Source: Epiperipatus broadwayi (taxonomy: Eukaryota > Onychophora > Udeonychophora > Euonychophora > Peripatidae). Taken from it: DNA of 64,000 nt. The stretch is from positions 4,961,501-5,025,500 of the forward strand of contig JAQFVV010012446.1 in NCBI GenBank assembly GCA_028023455.1, read 5' to 3'. Shown piece by piece: positions 11,611-22,761 of the stretch. The position numbers and the translations under genes were made by a program. The notes under the pieces are model-generated. The model worked only from the letters and a program-made list of their open reading frames with translations, was not told the DNA's origin and ran no database searches. Each line of letters starts with the position of its first letter. Within the stretch, counting starts at the first letter, position 1.

Positions 11611-12160
11611 TATTAGACTAGAGATTGTCCACTTACTTTGTAGGAGAGTGGTGTAGTGAAAATTATACTACAGAAATATTCATTAAGTGGATAATCTTTA
11701 GTCTAATGGATTACTAATAAAAATTGTTATTATACTTCCACCAAGTGGTTTGTGTCAAAGTTTGACACATCAGTTAAACTGTAATAATTGGCTATCTATA
11801 TATACTGGATAAACTCATCTAATGAATGATAAATAAAAATTATTAATATACTTCCATCAAATGGTTTGTGTCAAAGCTGTGAGGGCAGTAAATTTGACAC
11901 ATCAATTAAACTGTACTCATTCCACATATATATATTTATATTGGACAATGATAAACATATGTGTAAGAGATTGTGATCTGGGCCAAATGATGAGTGCTGG
12001 TTCAGCATGAAATGTGCATCTTGGGGATCATACATGTTTTTCTCATGTCTGTGGTCATATATTTATGATTATATCCCTCCACAGGATTTTAAAAACAGAT
12101 AGAAAACAGTCCCTACCTTGCATGAGAGCAGTGTAGTGAACATTTCCACTACAGAAATCT
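11611..12160 (+). mobile_element. Family B hammerhead repeat, partly inverted (copy B1)
   Basis: The element starts with a short inverted piece (TTAGACTAGAGATTGTCC, reverse of the unit end) and then continues in plus orientation through parts of two units. The full unit is described under the 22.8-24.1 kb array. Motifs shared with that array are AGAGTGGTGTAGTGAAAATT, CACATCAATTAAACTGTA, and the hammerhead at 11974-12038. Several internal deletions are visible. It is non-coding. Confidence 0.7.
11974..12038 (+). ncRNA. Family B hammerhead ribozyme, inactive (C3 to A)
   Basis: The layout is GATCT / GGCCAA / ATGATGA / stem II GTGCTG-GTT-CAGCAT / GAAA / ATG-TG-CAT / C / TTGG. Stem II is perfect apart from a G-U closing pair, and helix I pairs CCAA with TTGG. 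The first core base is A (ATGATGA instead of CTGATGA), a change expected to abolish cleavage. Confidence 0.7.
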
Positions 12161-12403
12161 CACTGTGAAACTTTGTAATTTAGCATTATCTTTTGGTATT
12201 ATACGTGATATATATATATATGTAGAAAAGAGTTCAAATATTATTTATAATAAATGCATTAAACACTATACCTTATACTTTGTTTTGTTTATTTTTTTAA
12301 ATAGAAACTTATTTAAAGAATGTATTTTTCTTATTTAATATTTTATATAAATGTTGGCTTTACAAATTTTGGTATTTAAGATAACATATATATATACTTT
12401 TAG

Positions 12404-12463
12404 CACTTGTCAATCAAGGAGTAATATAAAATGAGTACTGTCATCTATCCTAACCAGCCACAG
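12404..12463 (+). CDS. Candidate first coding exon, start MSTVIYPNQPQ
   Basis: An acceptor-like ACTTTTAG ends at 12403 and is followed by 27 bases of possible 5' UTR. An ATG in good context (AAAATGA) at 12431 opens 11 codons, MSTVIYPNQPQ, which end exactly at a donor CAG|GTGAAT (12464). The intron phase is 0. The only other place I find a phase-compatible, splice-bounded coding piece on this strand is 49564-49607, reading TVLVTAPPQTTVIQ. A short S/T/P/Q-rich N-terminus of that kind resembles small PLAC8/onzin-like proteins, but the diagnostic Cys-rich region is not in this window. Function is therefore unassigned. Upstream non-coding exons were not located. The exon could be fortuitous. Confidence 0.4.
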
Positions 12464-12469
12464 GTGAAT

Positions 12470-13272
12470 TTTTATATACATAATTTTATTTATCTAATTA
12501 ACTACTAAAGCTATTTATTGTTTTATAATCTAAGTTTATATATATATATTACAGACAAATCCTGAAAAAAATATTTAATGTATATAGTATTATTATTATT
12601 ATAGTTGATTGCATTTAAGCATTCTATATTATTTTATACAGTTATTAATATATTGCCTTTTACACGATTAATAAGCAGAGAACAGGTAGAAAATTAATTC
12701 ATTTTCTATAAACCTTTCCAATTGAATTAAATGTGTCTAATACAATTAATACATTACATCACCCCTATATCTTATTATAACTGAGAGTATCCAAGTTATT
12801 TATATAATTATCATTAGCTATCAGTTATTACTTAATTCTCAAACTGTATATTGAAATTAATGACCATAATGATTTATTTTCTGATTTTTATATTTTCCAT
12901 TTATTAATTACTTAAAAAATTGTAATATTAAGACAAAACATCTGATAAAGTGAATCACTTTTAGAGCTGATGTTTGCTGTATTTTTTTTTATACTATATA
13001 CATATAAATATATAGGGTATATGAACACAGACTTTCACATGAACCACCACTCTTATCTCATAACACTGATACACTTGAACAGCCTGTATTTCAGTTATTA
13101 TATATATAATTTTTTTAAAAACAATTCTTAATGTAATAAAAGTTTCTATTGATTAAAACTTACATAGTTTATTAATGACAATGAAAAGTTTAAAAAGAAA
13201 GGAAAGATAAGGCAGAAAATGGTCTGATAATGTTGTGTAAAACCTACAAATATACCAGTTATAAAGAAAAGT
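12470..13272. other. AT-rich, probably intronic or intergenic
   Basis: Dinucleotide TA runs and homopolymers with no repeat family or coding segment that I can support. Confidence 0.3.
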
Positions 13273-13749
13273 TGTAAATAATATTTATTTTTATAAAGTG
13301 CAGACGTATTGAAATCAAACTGAGTGGAGTGCAAATCTCTCAAGCACTTATGACTATCACCAGCCAATCAGATCAAGCACTGAGACAGAGAATTTCACAA
13401 GAAAAAGGTGGTTCCACCTTCTTCTTTACTTGTCTTTCTATATATCCAAGCCAGTCTAAAGTACTTAAATCTGAAAGCATGAATCTTAAATATCTTCACA
13501 CTCAACACACTGAGTTCAAATTACAAACATACGGCGTGAAATCTTTCGATTTACTACACAGTAGTTTATCGATGTTATAACTTGCAGGAACGTATGTAAA
13601 TAATATTTTTATAAAGCGCAGACGGTATTGAAATCAAACTGAGAGAGTGCAAATCTCTCAAGCACTTATGACTATCACCAGCCAATCAGATCAAGCACTG
13701 AGACAGAATTTCACAAGAAAAAGGTGTTTCCACCTTCTTCTTTACTTGT
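13273..13749. repeat. Pair of ~155-161 bp direct repeats 322 bp apart
   Basis: Copy 1 is 13273-13433 and copy 2 is 13595-13749. Both begin TGTAAATAATATTT and run through AGCCAATCAGATCAAGCAC to a small hairpin made of AAGGTG and CACCTT, ending CTTCTTTACTTGT. They are over 90 percent alike, with a few small indels. The sequence between them is not repeated. The same AACAAGAAAAAGGT...TTTCACTTTCTT theme occurs weakly near 27310-27345. The family is not recognised. Confidence 0.75.
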
Positions 13750-15975
13750 GTTAATGTGCGTTGATAAATTTTAACTAATGCTATGTGGCATTTAAAAAGC
13801 TATTTTTACTTAACTGAAAAGACCAATTTGGGTCAAAATGCATCTTAAAAGATATTAGCATTTTTTTTCCTAATGTCTGGTATAGCTTATTCTGAATGTG
13901 TTAAAAGTTATTTATATATAGCTGAAAGCATGATAAATATTGAAATGGAGTTCTCAGCATGACGCCAAGTTGAGGTTTTCAAGCATTAACACATAACCAA
14001 TTTTATTTTGGCATCTCAATATTTAGAGTTTATATTATAAACTTTTATGAGCATTTCATATAATTCAGTTAACTATCCGATTATTGGTTTGTAGATGCAT
14101 ATATAACTATTTTTATATATATATACAAATACACACTGTATTAAGAGCAAAGCTTTATTAACAATAAAAATACTGTAGTGCTGAGCGTGCTTTCGACAAA
14201 TAATTGTCATGACATAGCAATGCTTGTAATAGAGGTAGGGGAATAAGACTGTTTAAAAGCTAGTAAATTAGCATATTATTTGCATAGTGCATTAATTAAT
14301 TACAGCAAGCTACTTTTTGGAAAGGGGAAAGCAAGATTCTTTCCTATTGATGCCATAATTGGCCTTGGAAATGTGCAGAGTCTCCTGACCTCTCGCTTGG
14401 CATCATTGCATTCTGAGCAAACGATGTTGTAACGTGGGCTCGAATCGATAGACCAGAATAGTGAGTTGAAACAAAAGATGAAATTGCTAAAATATTAATT
14501 GAGTTGCCCTTCGATTTGCAACAGGTTGCAATGCTTATGGTTCTTTTACAATTTACTTATATATTATTCTGTTTCCATTTTTTCATGTAATCTCTGCTCT
14601 CTGATGGCAGCTTTTTTCCCAACAATTCTTTGTGCATGAATATTATTTTTGTGAATTTATTTTATTAATAATTAATCAAACTGTCAGACTTGTCTAATTT
14701 TAAGCCTTTGCCTATTTTTAATTGGTACAAAGCCAATAAATAGATGCTTTTATATATATAAATAATTTCTTACTCTTTAGTTGTTTACTTGTATAGTTAT
14801 TGTTTATCAGCTCAAATAAGTCAAGCATTGGTGGTCAAGAGGTCAGTGACGGCTGCTTTCTATCCAAATCAATGTTATTCAAAAAGCTGGCATTATATTT
14901 TTGGAGGTGTGAGTATTCCAGTTGTCAGTCGACACATTATTGCGATGCCAGGGAAAATTTAAACACACAGATCCATTCGTAGAAGCATTCTAAAACAGAT
15001 TCTGATTCCAATTCAATTTATTTTTTTTGAGCTATGAAAACTAAACAGATCACATATTAATCCTGATAATTTTGATATCGTATGTGAAGAAAGACAATAG
15101 AGAATAAAAATACAAGAAATGTGTTTCATTTTCTGTTCAAGACATGCCATCAGTCAATATTCCAATAGCATCCAATTAAATTTGTAATTGGAAAGTTTAA
15201 TTAATTAAAATATGTTTAAGATGTGTAGTGTCATTCAGTGTTAACCACAAATATAATATAAAAATACTGAAAGGCCACTTGGCAAATTTAAAATTGTTTG
15301 AAAATACTCTTATTTTACTTATAATGAATTTTGAGTTTATTTATAAATAAATTAATAAATGATATTAATAAATAAATAAATTTGTTAGAACAATTAAAAA
15401 GAATTATTTTGTTTGACTAAATGTTTATTACCTGGGAATATAACATTATAATCTTTTCTAATAGTTCTCAAAAATCAAGGAATAATTCCAGAATCTATAA
15501 AATGCTCTTGCCGGAAATGGAAATAAATTTGTTTTTATGATAATTTATTTAGATCTATTAATTTATAATAGTGTACTTGGTTAGCGCCTAAAGTGTTTTC
15601 TTTTGATGCATCAGTACGAAAATGTGTTCTGCTGAATGATGTGAAATCCCATAACCCAAATACGTTCACTTACCCCAACTAGGAAAAAATCGATTGATTG
15701 CACTATCATGATTTTATTTCACCTGATTGCTAATTATGATAGCTATATTGGATTTTTGTAGAATTGGTTTACGATGCAATTTTTAAGGTAACTGCAAAAA
15801 TTATGTAGTTTAGATTATCAAAAAGATAATGGTGAAAAAATATAATCATTACATATTCAAAATATTGAAAATAAAATTTTTAACATTTTTAAAAATTATT
15901 TTTATATTTTTTTAGAAATTCTAAATTTTAATAGATAAATTTAAAAATTATATTTTTATTAATGTAATTTATATG
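13750..15975. other. Unassigned; includes a higher-complexity block at 14150-14510
   Basis: Most of this stretch is AT-rich with no repeat family. The part from about 14150 to 14510 is noticeably less simple in composition, lacks an ORF and is not repeated elsewhere in the window. It could be a conserved regulatory element or an old unrecognised repeat; the sequence alone cannot decide. Confidence 0.3.
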
Positions 15976-16182
15976 ACCATCAAACATCACTTGATCCTAA
16001 GATCTAGATGCAGTGTTCTCAGAACCAAGACTCCTCACTGATGAAAGCCACAAGCTAAAAACTAGTCTGGGGATATTGGATTAGTAGGCACTAGATAGAT
16101 ATTTTATGCACAAACCTTTCTGCATCTATTGATTATTCTGACTTCCACTGAGTGGTGCTACTCTATGGAGAGTTTTGCCTCT
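15976..16182 (+). mobile_element. Family A hammerhead repeat, truncated foldback (copy A1)
   Basis: A short piece of one inverted arm (ACCATCAAACATCAC) is joined directly to the plus-orientation arm at TTGATCCTAAGATCTAG. This then runs through the hammerhead to the terminal GGAGAGTTTTGCCT. Compared with the 35.8 kb copy, the middle and most of one arm are deleted. It is non-coding. Confidence 0.75.
16025..16080 (+). ncRNA. Family A hammerhead ribozyme, inactive (G12 to A)
   Basis: CTGATGA is intact and helix I pairs CTCCTCA with TGGGGA, with the outer CCAA/TTGG helix. Stem II reads AGC/GCT where other copies have GGC/GCC, a paired substitution that preserves base pairing. The GAAA core element is changed to AAAA, which should block cleavage at the GTC site. 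Confidence 0.75.
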
Positions 16183-16200
16183 GGGTACTTTATACGGTTA

Positions 16201-16783
16201 TAATTTAATGAATGTAAAGCATAGTTAAAGTTTTCTCAATTTTATGAAATGGAGATTTGCAGATGTGATCACAAAAAAATTTGCAATCTTTCTCCTAGAC
16301 ATCCAATTAGTTGTTTTCAGTATTCTTTTATTATGTATTTATATATAATTGCTTTGTTTTTTAACAGCATTTCATCAATGTCTTCTATAACTGGGGGGGG
16401 GGGGCTATATTTCCAACTAGAATAGATTGCTATTGTTAAAACAGATATGTAGTGATAACTGGAATGAATTGCTCAATTCTGAGATAATCATTTGAAGATA
16501 AATATAAATTTTTTTTTTTATATACCCTCATCTGAACTTGTTCTTTCATTAAGTTCAACTTTCATGGACCACACGGCTACTTAACAGGGCAGATAGGGCT
16601 TCCTTTCACCAATACACGTATGAGTCATTTCCATCAGGGTCGGCTGTTTCTCCTATGGCATTTTCGGGTTTGATGGATGAACAGGTGGTGCACTGCGGCT
16701 AGAAGTCTACTCCATGATAGATTAGTAAACTGGAACAAGCAATAAGGTCATCTTCTTGATTGTAGGGTTGGTGAATATAATTC
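16201..16783. other. Sequence 3' of the galectin-like exon
   Basis: 16550-16780 is less AT-rich than its surroundings and directly follows the galectin-like reading frame on the minus strand, but shows no second galectin block (no VNG-type segment). It is best read as intron or 3' sequence. A run of ten Gs is present near 16394. Confidence 0.35.
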
Positions 16784-17284
16784 TCACGTAGATATATATA
16801 TATATATCGCTTTCACGGCAGACTTATACACCTCGGCTATACTAATACTTGCTGGTAACTCAAGCTTAGGCTCGACACGTAGGTCAAATACGAATTTAAA
16901 TTCTCCACTTCGTTCTTCCGTCCTCCAATGACGATTAATCTGGGAGTTACACACAACGCAATTTTCACTGAAATGAACACTAAAATGGAACGCTACGTCG
17001 GACGCTGAGACATTTGGACCACACTGAAGATTAATGTGAAATCTTTTTGCAGTTGGTTGTGTAAAACCATTTATACAGATCAAAGTTCCTGGCTTAAGAT
17101 CACCTTCAATGTTGCCTGTGTATGGAACTGTAGATTCAGTAGTTCGCCCACGTGACTCTTCCCATTGAGTTTCAGGACTTTTTTCCACCCAGGACGTATT
17201 ATTTGCCACTGCAGCTGCTGCAGCCACTGCTACAGCAGCTGCGCTGGGGAAGCCTGAATAGGCAGCAGCCATATTGGCAGCCAT
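16784..17284 (-). CDS. Galectin-like protein, first coding exon (partial CRD)
   Basis: A minus-strand ORF opens at an ATG in strong context (CAACATGG). Residues 1-30 are an Ala-rich low-complexity leader with no signal peptide, as usual for galectins, which leave the cell by a non-classical route. From about residue 53 it follows the galectin carbohydrate-recognition domain: VPYTG, LKPGTLICINGF, KRFHINLQCG, DVAFHFSVHF, VVCNSQIN, then W and EER, then SGEFKF. Galactose binding normally uses H-x-N-P-R on one strand and N, W, E, R on the next. Here the first motif is HFSVH (His kept, Asn and Arg lost), while N, W, E and R of the second are present. The domain then breaks off; a donor-like GAG|GTGTAT occurs at 16832/16831, so the true exon probably ends there and the TA microsatellite tail is not coding. 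Remaining exons lie elsewhere or are lost. A decayed gene copy is possible. Confidence 0.7.
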   Translation of the reverse strand: MAANMAAAYSGFPSAAAVAVAAAAAVANNTSWVEKSPETQWEESRGRTTESTVPYTGNIEGDLKPGTLICINGFTQPTAKRFHINLQCGPNVSASDVAFHFSVHFSENCVVCNSQINRHWRTEERSGEFKFVFDLRVEPKLELPASISIAEVYKSAVKAIYIYIST

Positions 17285-17480
17285 GTTGACGTTAGACTGT
17301 CCAATTAATGGGAGGCAGGGAACAGGAGAGGACTTGACAGCAGCAGTGCCAAGTGATTGGCTGCATTCAGCTTCCCACAGTCGCAGGGAATTACCAAATA
17401 CAGCAAACGCCAGGCCGGAGCTACTATTTTCAATTAACCTTTTAACCGCTAATTATATTATTGGTTGTATGAGGTAAAAA
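17285..17480 (-). promoter_or_regulatory. Possible 5' UTR/proximal promoter of the galectin-like exon
   Basis: The ~200 bp upstream of the start are distinctly less AT-rich than the neighbourhood. They contain a CCAAT motif on the gene's strand (17356-17360) about 75 bp from the ATG. No TATA box or initiator can be fixed. Assignment as promoter is inference from position and composition. Confidence 0.3.
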
Positions 17481-18274
17481 TCAAATCTTTTAATTGGCCA
17501 ACTCACAAACTGAAGACAAAGCCTATTGTTAAAACATATTCGCCTATAATATTAAATTCAACTCAGATACGTTTATAAAAAGTATATTACTAATTTTTCA
17601 GATTATGAAGAGAACGAAAGTTCTTTCAAAAATAAATTGCTATTTATTTATTCTAAAATATTCAATTTCGGCAACATAAAAGCTATAATATAAACAAAAA
17701 GGTCGACTTTTACGTTATAGAAAAGTAAATATTTCTTTTTATAATATCTTTAATATTTTTACTAAAATCTTCAATATTTTTCGAAAATAATTTTGTTTTT
17801 TTAGTATATTTTTTAAAAAACTAGTTTAATTTCTGAAATTATATTTTTTTAATACTTAAAATTGCATTCGAAATGAAAATCTCAGCGTTTTTCTTTATTT
17901 TCTTTGATCAGGCGGTTTCTTTGTTCTTTCCAGCCAATCAGAATGTCTTTTTCGGCTGAGAGCTCACTAACAACCAATTACAACCGATGTTCTTTCTTTG
18001 TTTAGGTTTAAATGCGTTTTTTTTTTATTTTTTACTTGTAAAATAATTTGGAAGAGGGCACCATCTTACAGAACTTTTAAAAACCTATTCAAAACCTATC
18101 AAACGAATTTTTTAGCATAAGAACTGGCAGAGTTAGAGTGACGTCAGATGTCTACGAGGAGCTTCGTAAGAGGCGGGAAAAGGGTTAATGTATGCAGCAA
18201 ATATCATATATATAATAAAAAAAAAATTAAATATAAAGGTCAATCTTGATAATATACGAGTACATAAAAACCCA
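17481..18274. other. AT-rich sequence, nothing recognised
   Basis: Mostly AT-rich. A CCAAT-containing stretch around 17930-17990 stands out slightly, but there is no gene evidence. Confidence 0.3.
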
Positions 18275-18800
18275 GTAATTATTGATGATATTTTTTTATT
18301 GCAAAAATGATTGCAAGCGCCTCTTTATCTATTTGACTATAGTTGACCTGCTTTTGACATGACTCTGGATGCAAATGCCACTGGCCGTTCTTTATCTCCT
18401 ATGGGATGGGCTAATACCGCTCCCACTCCCCAGTCTGATGCGTCCGTAGTAATCCTTACCTCCAAGTTACTATCAAAATGCATTAATAGAATATCTGATG
18501 TTAATAATTCTTTTATTTCATGAAATGCTTTATCTTGGATTTCTGTCGAGATCCATTTTTTTTTCTTTCTTAATAACTCGTACATAGGTTTCGCTACCAT
18601 CGCTTTATTTTTCAAGAATGGTTCAAAAAATTCATGAGTCCTAGAAACGCTGAAGTTGTTTTACATTTCTAGGTTTTTCCACATTTCTGACTGCTCTGAT
18701 TTTATTTTCCAGCGGTCTTTTTCCTTTATCACTTATAGTATAGCCTAAAAATTCTAATTCCTGAGTTATCCACACACATTTTTCTTCATTAATTAATGTT
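18275..18800 (-). pseudogene. Ty3/gypsy retrotransposon pol fragment (RT end to RNase H)
   Basis: On the minus strand, the end of the reverse transcriptase (ELEFLGYTISDKG, about 18715-18755) leads through the connection segment with KPRNVKQLQRF. After a frameshift near 18650 comes the RNase H start: DASDWGVGAVL, then FASRVMSKAGQL, then in another frame YSQIDKEALAIIF near 18300. These are hallmark blocks of Ty3/gypsy pol. Protease, integrase and LTRs are not visible, and at least two frame breaks plus truncation at both ends make it a non-functional fossil. Confidence 0.85.
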
Positions 18801-19640
18801 GAAGAATTTGTTTAAAAACAATATAATAATAAAAATGTGTATGGCTTAGATATATATAGACAAATAATATGTACTATACAGAACATTAATTACATTAGTA
18901 TATAACACATGGTTTGAATTGCTAACATGTAAGCCCTTAAAAAAGCAGAAAAGTTATTTATTACAAGCATAATCTGAAGATATTATTTAATTATTTTAAG
19001 TGAAACATAAATTTAAATCCAAATATAAAATATAAATAAATTATATAAAACCTTTATGTGGTAACAGAGAAATTCATTCTTCATATTTTATTGGTTCTAG
19101 AAAAATAATATGACCTTTATTTAGTGAACAATGGGAGTCAACTAGATATTAATAATGTTGCATAACACCATGGAACATATTATAATATTAACTTTTATTT
19201 ACAAATATCAGCATTAGTATTGTAATATATTACATATCAATATATTTAAAATATTAAAGATAAAAAGTAAATGAACACAATAGTTCGAAAACTTATGTGG
19301 ACAAAAAATAATGAGAACAATTTTTAAATTAAATTTAACATTTATTACTCCCATTCCATATTAAATTTAAATCGGAAAAAGGAGAAATTAAATATTTGTT
19401 GAACTTTTTAATTAACGTAGTAGCCATATTGGATTTTGGGAGAAATTTGCAATATGCAAAAATCAAGAAGAGTATATTATTAGAAGGATAAAATTCCAAT
19501 GCTGGAAAAAATATAGTCACTACACATTCAAAATAATATAAAAATAAGATTTTAACATTTTTAAAAATTATTACTTTATGTTTCTTCAGAAATTTTAAAT
19601 TGTAATAGATAAATTTTAAAGTTATATATATTTTCATATG
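18801..19640. other. AT-rich sequence, nothing recognised
   Basis: A/T homopolymers and TA-rich DNA with no supported feature. A phrase near 19540-19620 (TTTTTAAAAATTAT...) is echoed at 15890-15960, which hints at an old dispersed repeat. Confidence 0.3.
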
Positions 19641-19717
19641 TCAAAGCGTTGACTGGGAAGTGAACCCGGGCCAGCTGCTTGGAAGGCAGCTATGCTAACC
19701 GCTAGGCCATCAATGCC
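19641..19717 (-). mobile_element. tRNA-like SINE, Gly-type anticodon loop
   Basis: The minus strand forms a tRNA-like cloverleaf: anticodon arm GCTGC-CTTCCAA-GCAGC (anticodon TCC) and T-arm with GGGTTCACTTCCC. It ends GCTTTGACATATG followed by an A-rich tail. The flanks share AAGTTATAT, suggesting a target duplication. No tRNA-unrelated body is present. It is a retroposed copy rather than a working tRNA gene, judging by the tail and the other copies. Confidence 0.75.
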
Positions 19718-22135
19718 AAGTTATATTTTTATTAACATATTCATTACATTCCTTAAACTTCACAATAACTTTTTCTCTTAAAAGTTTCTACATAATGCAT
19801 GAAGAGAGGTGGCAGAAATGAATAAGTTGGTCTAAAATAGTCTTCAGGCTATGTCTCAGATTCAATACATGATGTAACTAACAGAAAAAAAAAGGTTTAG
19901 ACTTAATGCAATGTACAATATTATTAATAATAATGCTTTTATTATTATTTGTCTTATCTTTAATTTTCTGAAAAAGATTTCATTTCATTAGGTAAAATCC
20001 ATCTAAAATATATCAAGCGATTATTGTAAAATGATTGATTTCAAATAATAAAATGTTACTGTAATTATACAGCAAAAGAATATAACTTACCTATTATCCA
20101 ATAATCATAGAGTCAAAGCCTTTACACAGGAAGATGTTGGATGGAGCTGGCATGCCAGTCAAAACTCCTGAAGAAACTAAGTAAGATGGAATTTGAAGAA
20201 ATACATTGCCTATCTCAATTTTAGTTGATATGCAATAAAGCGCCCTCTCTTGGAAGTTCTTACAGAAAAAAAACTTTCATATCTTTTTTTTATATAGTCG
20301 TAGAACACAACATTTTCTTTTGGAATTTTGTAAAATTACTGAGAGCATAGCTTGAGTACTCTGGCTTGTATCAGAAGTTGTACTTTTACCTGAAAACAAC
20401 TCAAATCACATACCCATAAGCTATACGCACAGACCTATCATTCTACCCTTGTTTATTCATTTTGAGGGATCATATCACATCGTATTGTGATCGGGAAATT
20501 TAGTGATTACTTCATCAATTGCTATTTCACTATGCATGTGATGTGCAGCTTTGAAATTTATGTTGCACTGGTCTATAATAGAACTAATTTTGTATATTCG
20601 GTCAATGTCTTTACTTCTGTTATCCAGCATTTTTTTTCATTGTTGGGATCATTATGTCTGCAAAATAAGGCCACCTCAGACTTATATCAAAGTTCCAAAT
20701 ATCCCCCAACTGAACTAAAAATGCTTTACAAGAAATTCCTATTATCATGTCAAAAAATGCAAACATATTTGTAACTTGGTACATTATCTAATTTTGCATT
20801 TTATTTAATTGCCATCTTTGTTTTACTAATAATTTTATTTTCTTTTTTTTTTTTATTTAGTGTTTAACTTCCCAAATTCCATATTATTTGTTAGAAATAT
20901 GTGTGGGAAACAAAAATTATTTAAAAAAATTTTTTTTTTCAAGTTGTGCAAAATTTAGATAAATTAGTAAATTGCATTATCCACTCGGATTGCTAAGAAG
21001 TGCATTTTATTCTTGATGCTCACTCATTGTAATGTAACGCTGGTAGATATCCAAAATCAAAAAAGAAACAACTTATTCTAAACCTTAACATTTTTTATTT
21101 CAGACTACTCAAAACTAATCTAAATTCTATTTAAAATGTAAAACCTTATTTATAGTGTTTATAAAATGACAAAAGTAATTCTGTCGGGGTTTTTACAAAT
21201 CTTTTTTCTTCAGCCAATCATAGACTTCGACCATGTATCTTGATTTATTCATTTTGAAGTGTCTTCTAAAAGAAAAAAAACTGAATCTAATTACTAAAAT
21301 AATATTTTTTGCAAAAAATCAATAATAAGTAAAAAAAAAAAAAAGTCAGCAAATATATGTTTTTATTATTGAAATCAAAACAAATTTTATAGCAGTTTAT
21401 ATATTCATTGTTCTTCAACCCATAACTTACGCCATAAGGTGATTCTTTTGTCTAGGAAAGGCTGCTTCTAAAAGCAATTAAAATCTGAACCTAATTACAT
21501 TATTCTTCTATTTTGTACAAGAAATAAATAATATGTAAAAAATATGTTTTTATTATTGAAATTGAAACAATAAAAGAAATCAACCAAAAGCACTCACATG
21601 TGGAAAGAATGAGAAACTACCAATTGATATTAAGGAGGAGGAGCTTCAGACTTGATTGAGGTTGCTAAAATTGAAATTCCTGCCATCTCTGGATTATTTC
21701 TACAACTAAAAATTTGATATTTTGTTAATTTTTAATTTTTCCATTAGAATGAGTCCAAAATAAAAAGTATAATATTACAGATAGCCTCAGCAGCACCATT
21801 TAAAGCTTTCTTTGAGTGAGGAACAGTGAAGTATGATGGAACCATACTATTAGCATTACTTAAAGTGTTAAACACTTTTTTCCTTCCCCCAGTTATTTAA
21901 AATCATCTGTCACTTTCTTTGACAATATGAAGGTTTTTTTTTTTTTAAAAAAAAATTATTTTCTAATAATTGGTAAAGAATATTTGACCAGAAATTATTT
22001 TTTGATTTCATATTTGCAAGTTAAAATCCTCTTTTTTTAAAAATATATATAAATATTGGAATCAATATTTTATTTTTTACTGCTTCAAAACTGAGCAAAA
22101 AGTTTAAATCTAATTAATTTTATATTTAAATTTGG
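19718..22135. other. AT-rich, probably intronic or intergenic
   Basis: No coding exon, RNA gene or known repeat family identified. Poly-A/T tracts are frequent (for example near 20845, 21330 and 21935). Confidence 0.3.
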
Positions 22136-22143
22136 TTCTCAGC

Positions 22144-22398
22144 CAAGAGCGGGTAAATTTCTGATGAAGGGCCACGTGCACTTCTATAAGTCTAGTAAAT
22201 CACATGTATAAAGTAATTTACTTTCTGATATTGTAATCATGCTGGAAATTCTTTATAAAATAAAGCTTTTAAAATGTGTTTGGATAATTCTAGGTTGTTT
22301 AGTGTATATATATGTGTAAGTATGTGCATGGGCTATAGGCTGCACAAATAACCATTGTGGCTATATTGGACCTGCAGACCATATTTTGCCCAACCTTG
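22144..22398. mobile_element. Small non-autonomous hAT-like element
   Basis: The left end CAAGAGCGGGTAAATTT and the reverse complement of the right end, CAAGGTTGGGCAAAATA, form imperfect hAT-type terminal inverted repeats. The subterminal GGGCC...GGTCC similarity continues inward. Flanking 8-bp duplications are TTCTCAGC (22136-22143) and TTCTCAGT (22399-22406). At 255 bp with no ORF it is a MITE-like derivative. Confidence 0.65.
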
Positions 22399-22666
22399 TT
22401 CTCAGTTATTAACTTTAATTAAAGGAAAAAGAAAATTGAACACTGTGTAAGAAAAAAGACAAAAGAAAAACGCCCCCAAAACCAATTTACTTTCATATTT
22501 AGCAAATAGTGAATATTTTTAGCAAATAAAGAAATGTAGCTCATTTTTACATTTAGATAATTAATTTATTTCAACGGTTTTCTATTTTATGGTTTTATAT
22601 CATGTGCATCATTTGGAAAGCATATGTGTTTTTTAAAGTGTACTCAATGTGAAAAAGATTGTTTTG

Positions 22667-22761
22667 GTCAAGCATTGGTAGCCGAGTGGTTAGCACAGCT
22701 GCCGTACAAGCAGTTGTTCCAGGTTCGCTTCCCGGCCGATGCTTTGACACATGGGGGAAAA
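22667..22761 (+). mobile_element. tRNA-like SINE with perfect 15-bp target duplication
   Basis: It starts GTCAAGCATTGGTAGCCGAG, giving a 7-bp acceptor stem GCATTGG/CCGATGC, an anticodon arm of the form GCTGC-CGTACAA-GCAGT (anticodon TAC, Val-type), and a T-arm GGTTCGCTTCC. It ends GCTTTGACACATGGGGG plus A-tail. The duplication AAAAAGATTGTTTTG flanks it exactly (22652-22666 and 22762-22776), which proves retroposition. The open frames crossing it are shadows. Confidence 0.9.

Noticed and set aside
16784-16831. C-terminal tail of the galectin-like frame including the TA microsatellite as coding
   Set aside because: The tail after the donor-like GAG|GTGTAT is simple TA repeat and does not match any galectin segment, so it is probably intronic.
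19641-19717. Genuine tRNA gene
   Set aside because: Cloverleaf folds, but the CATATG linker, A-rich tail, target duplications in sister copies and variable anticodon loops show SINE copies.
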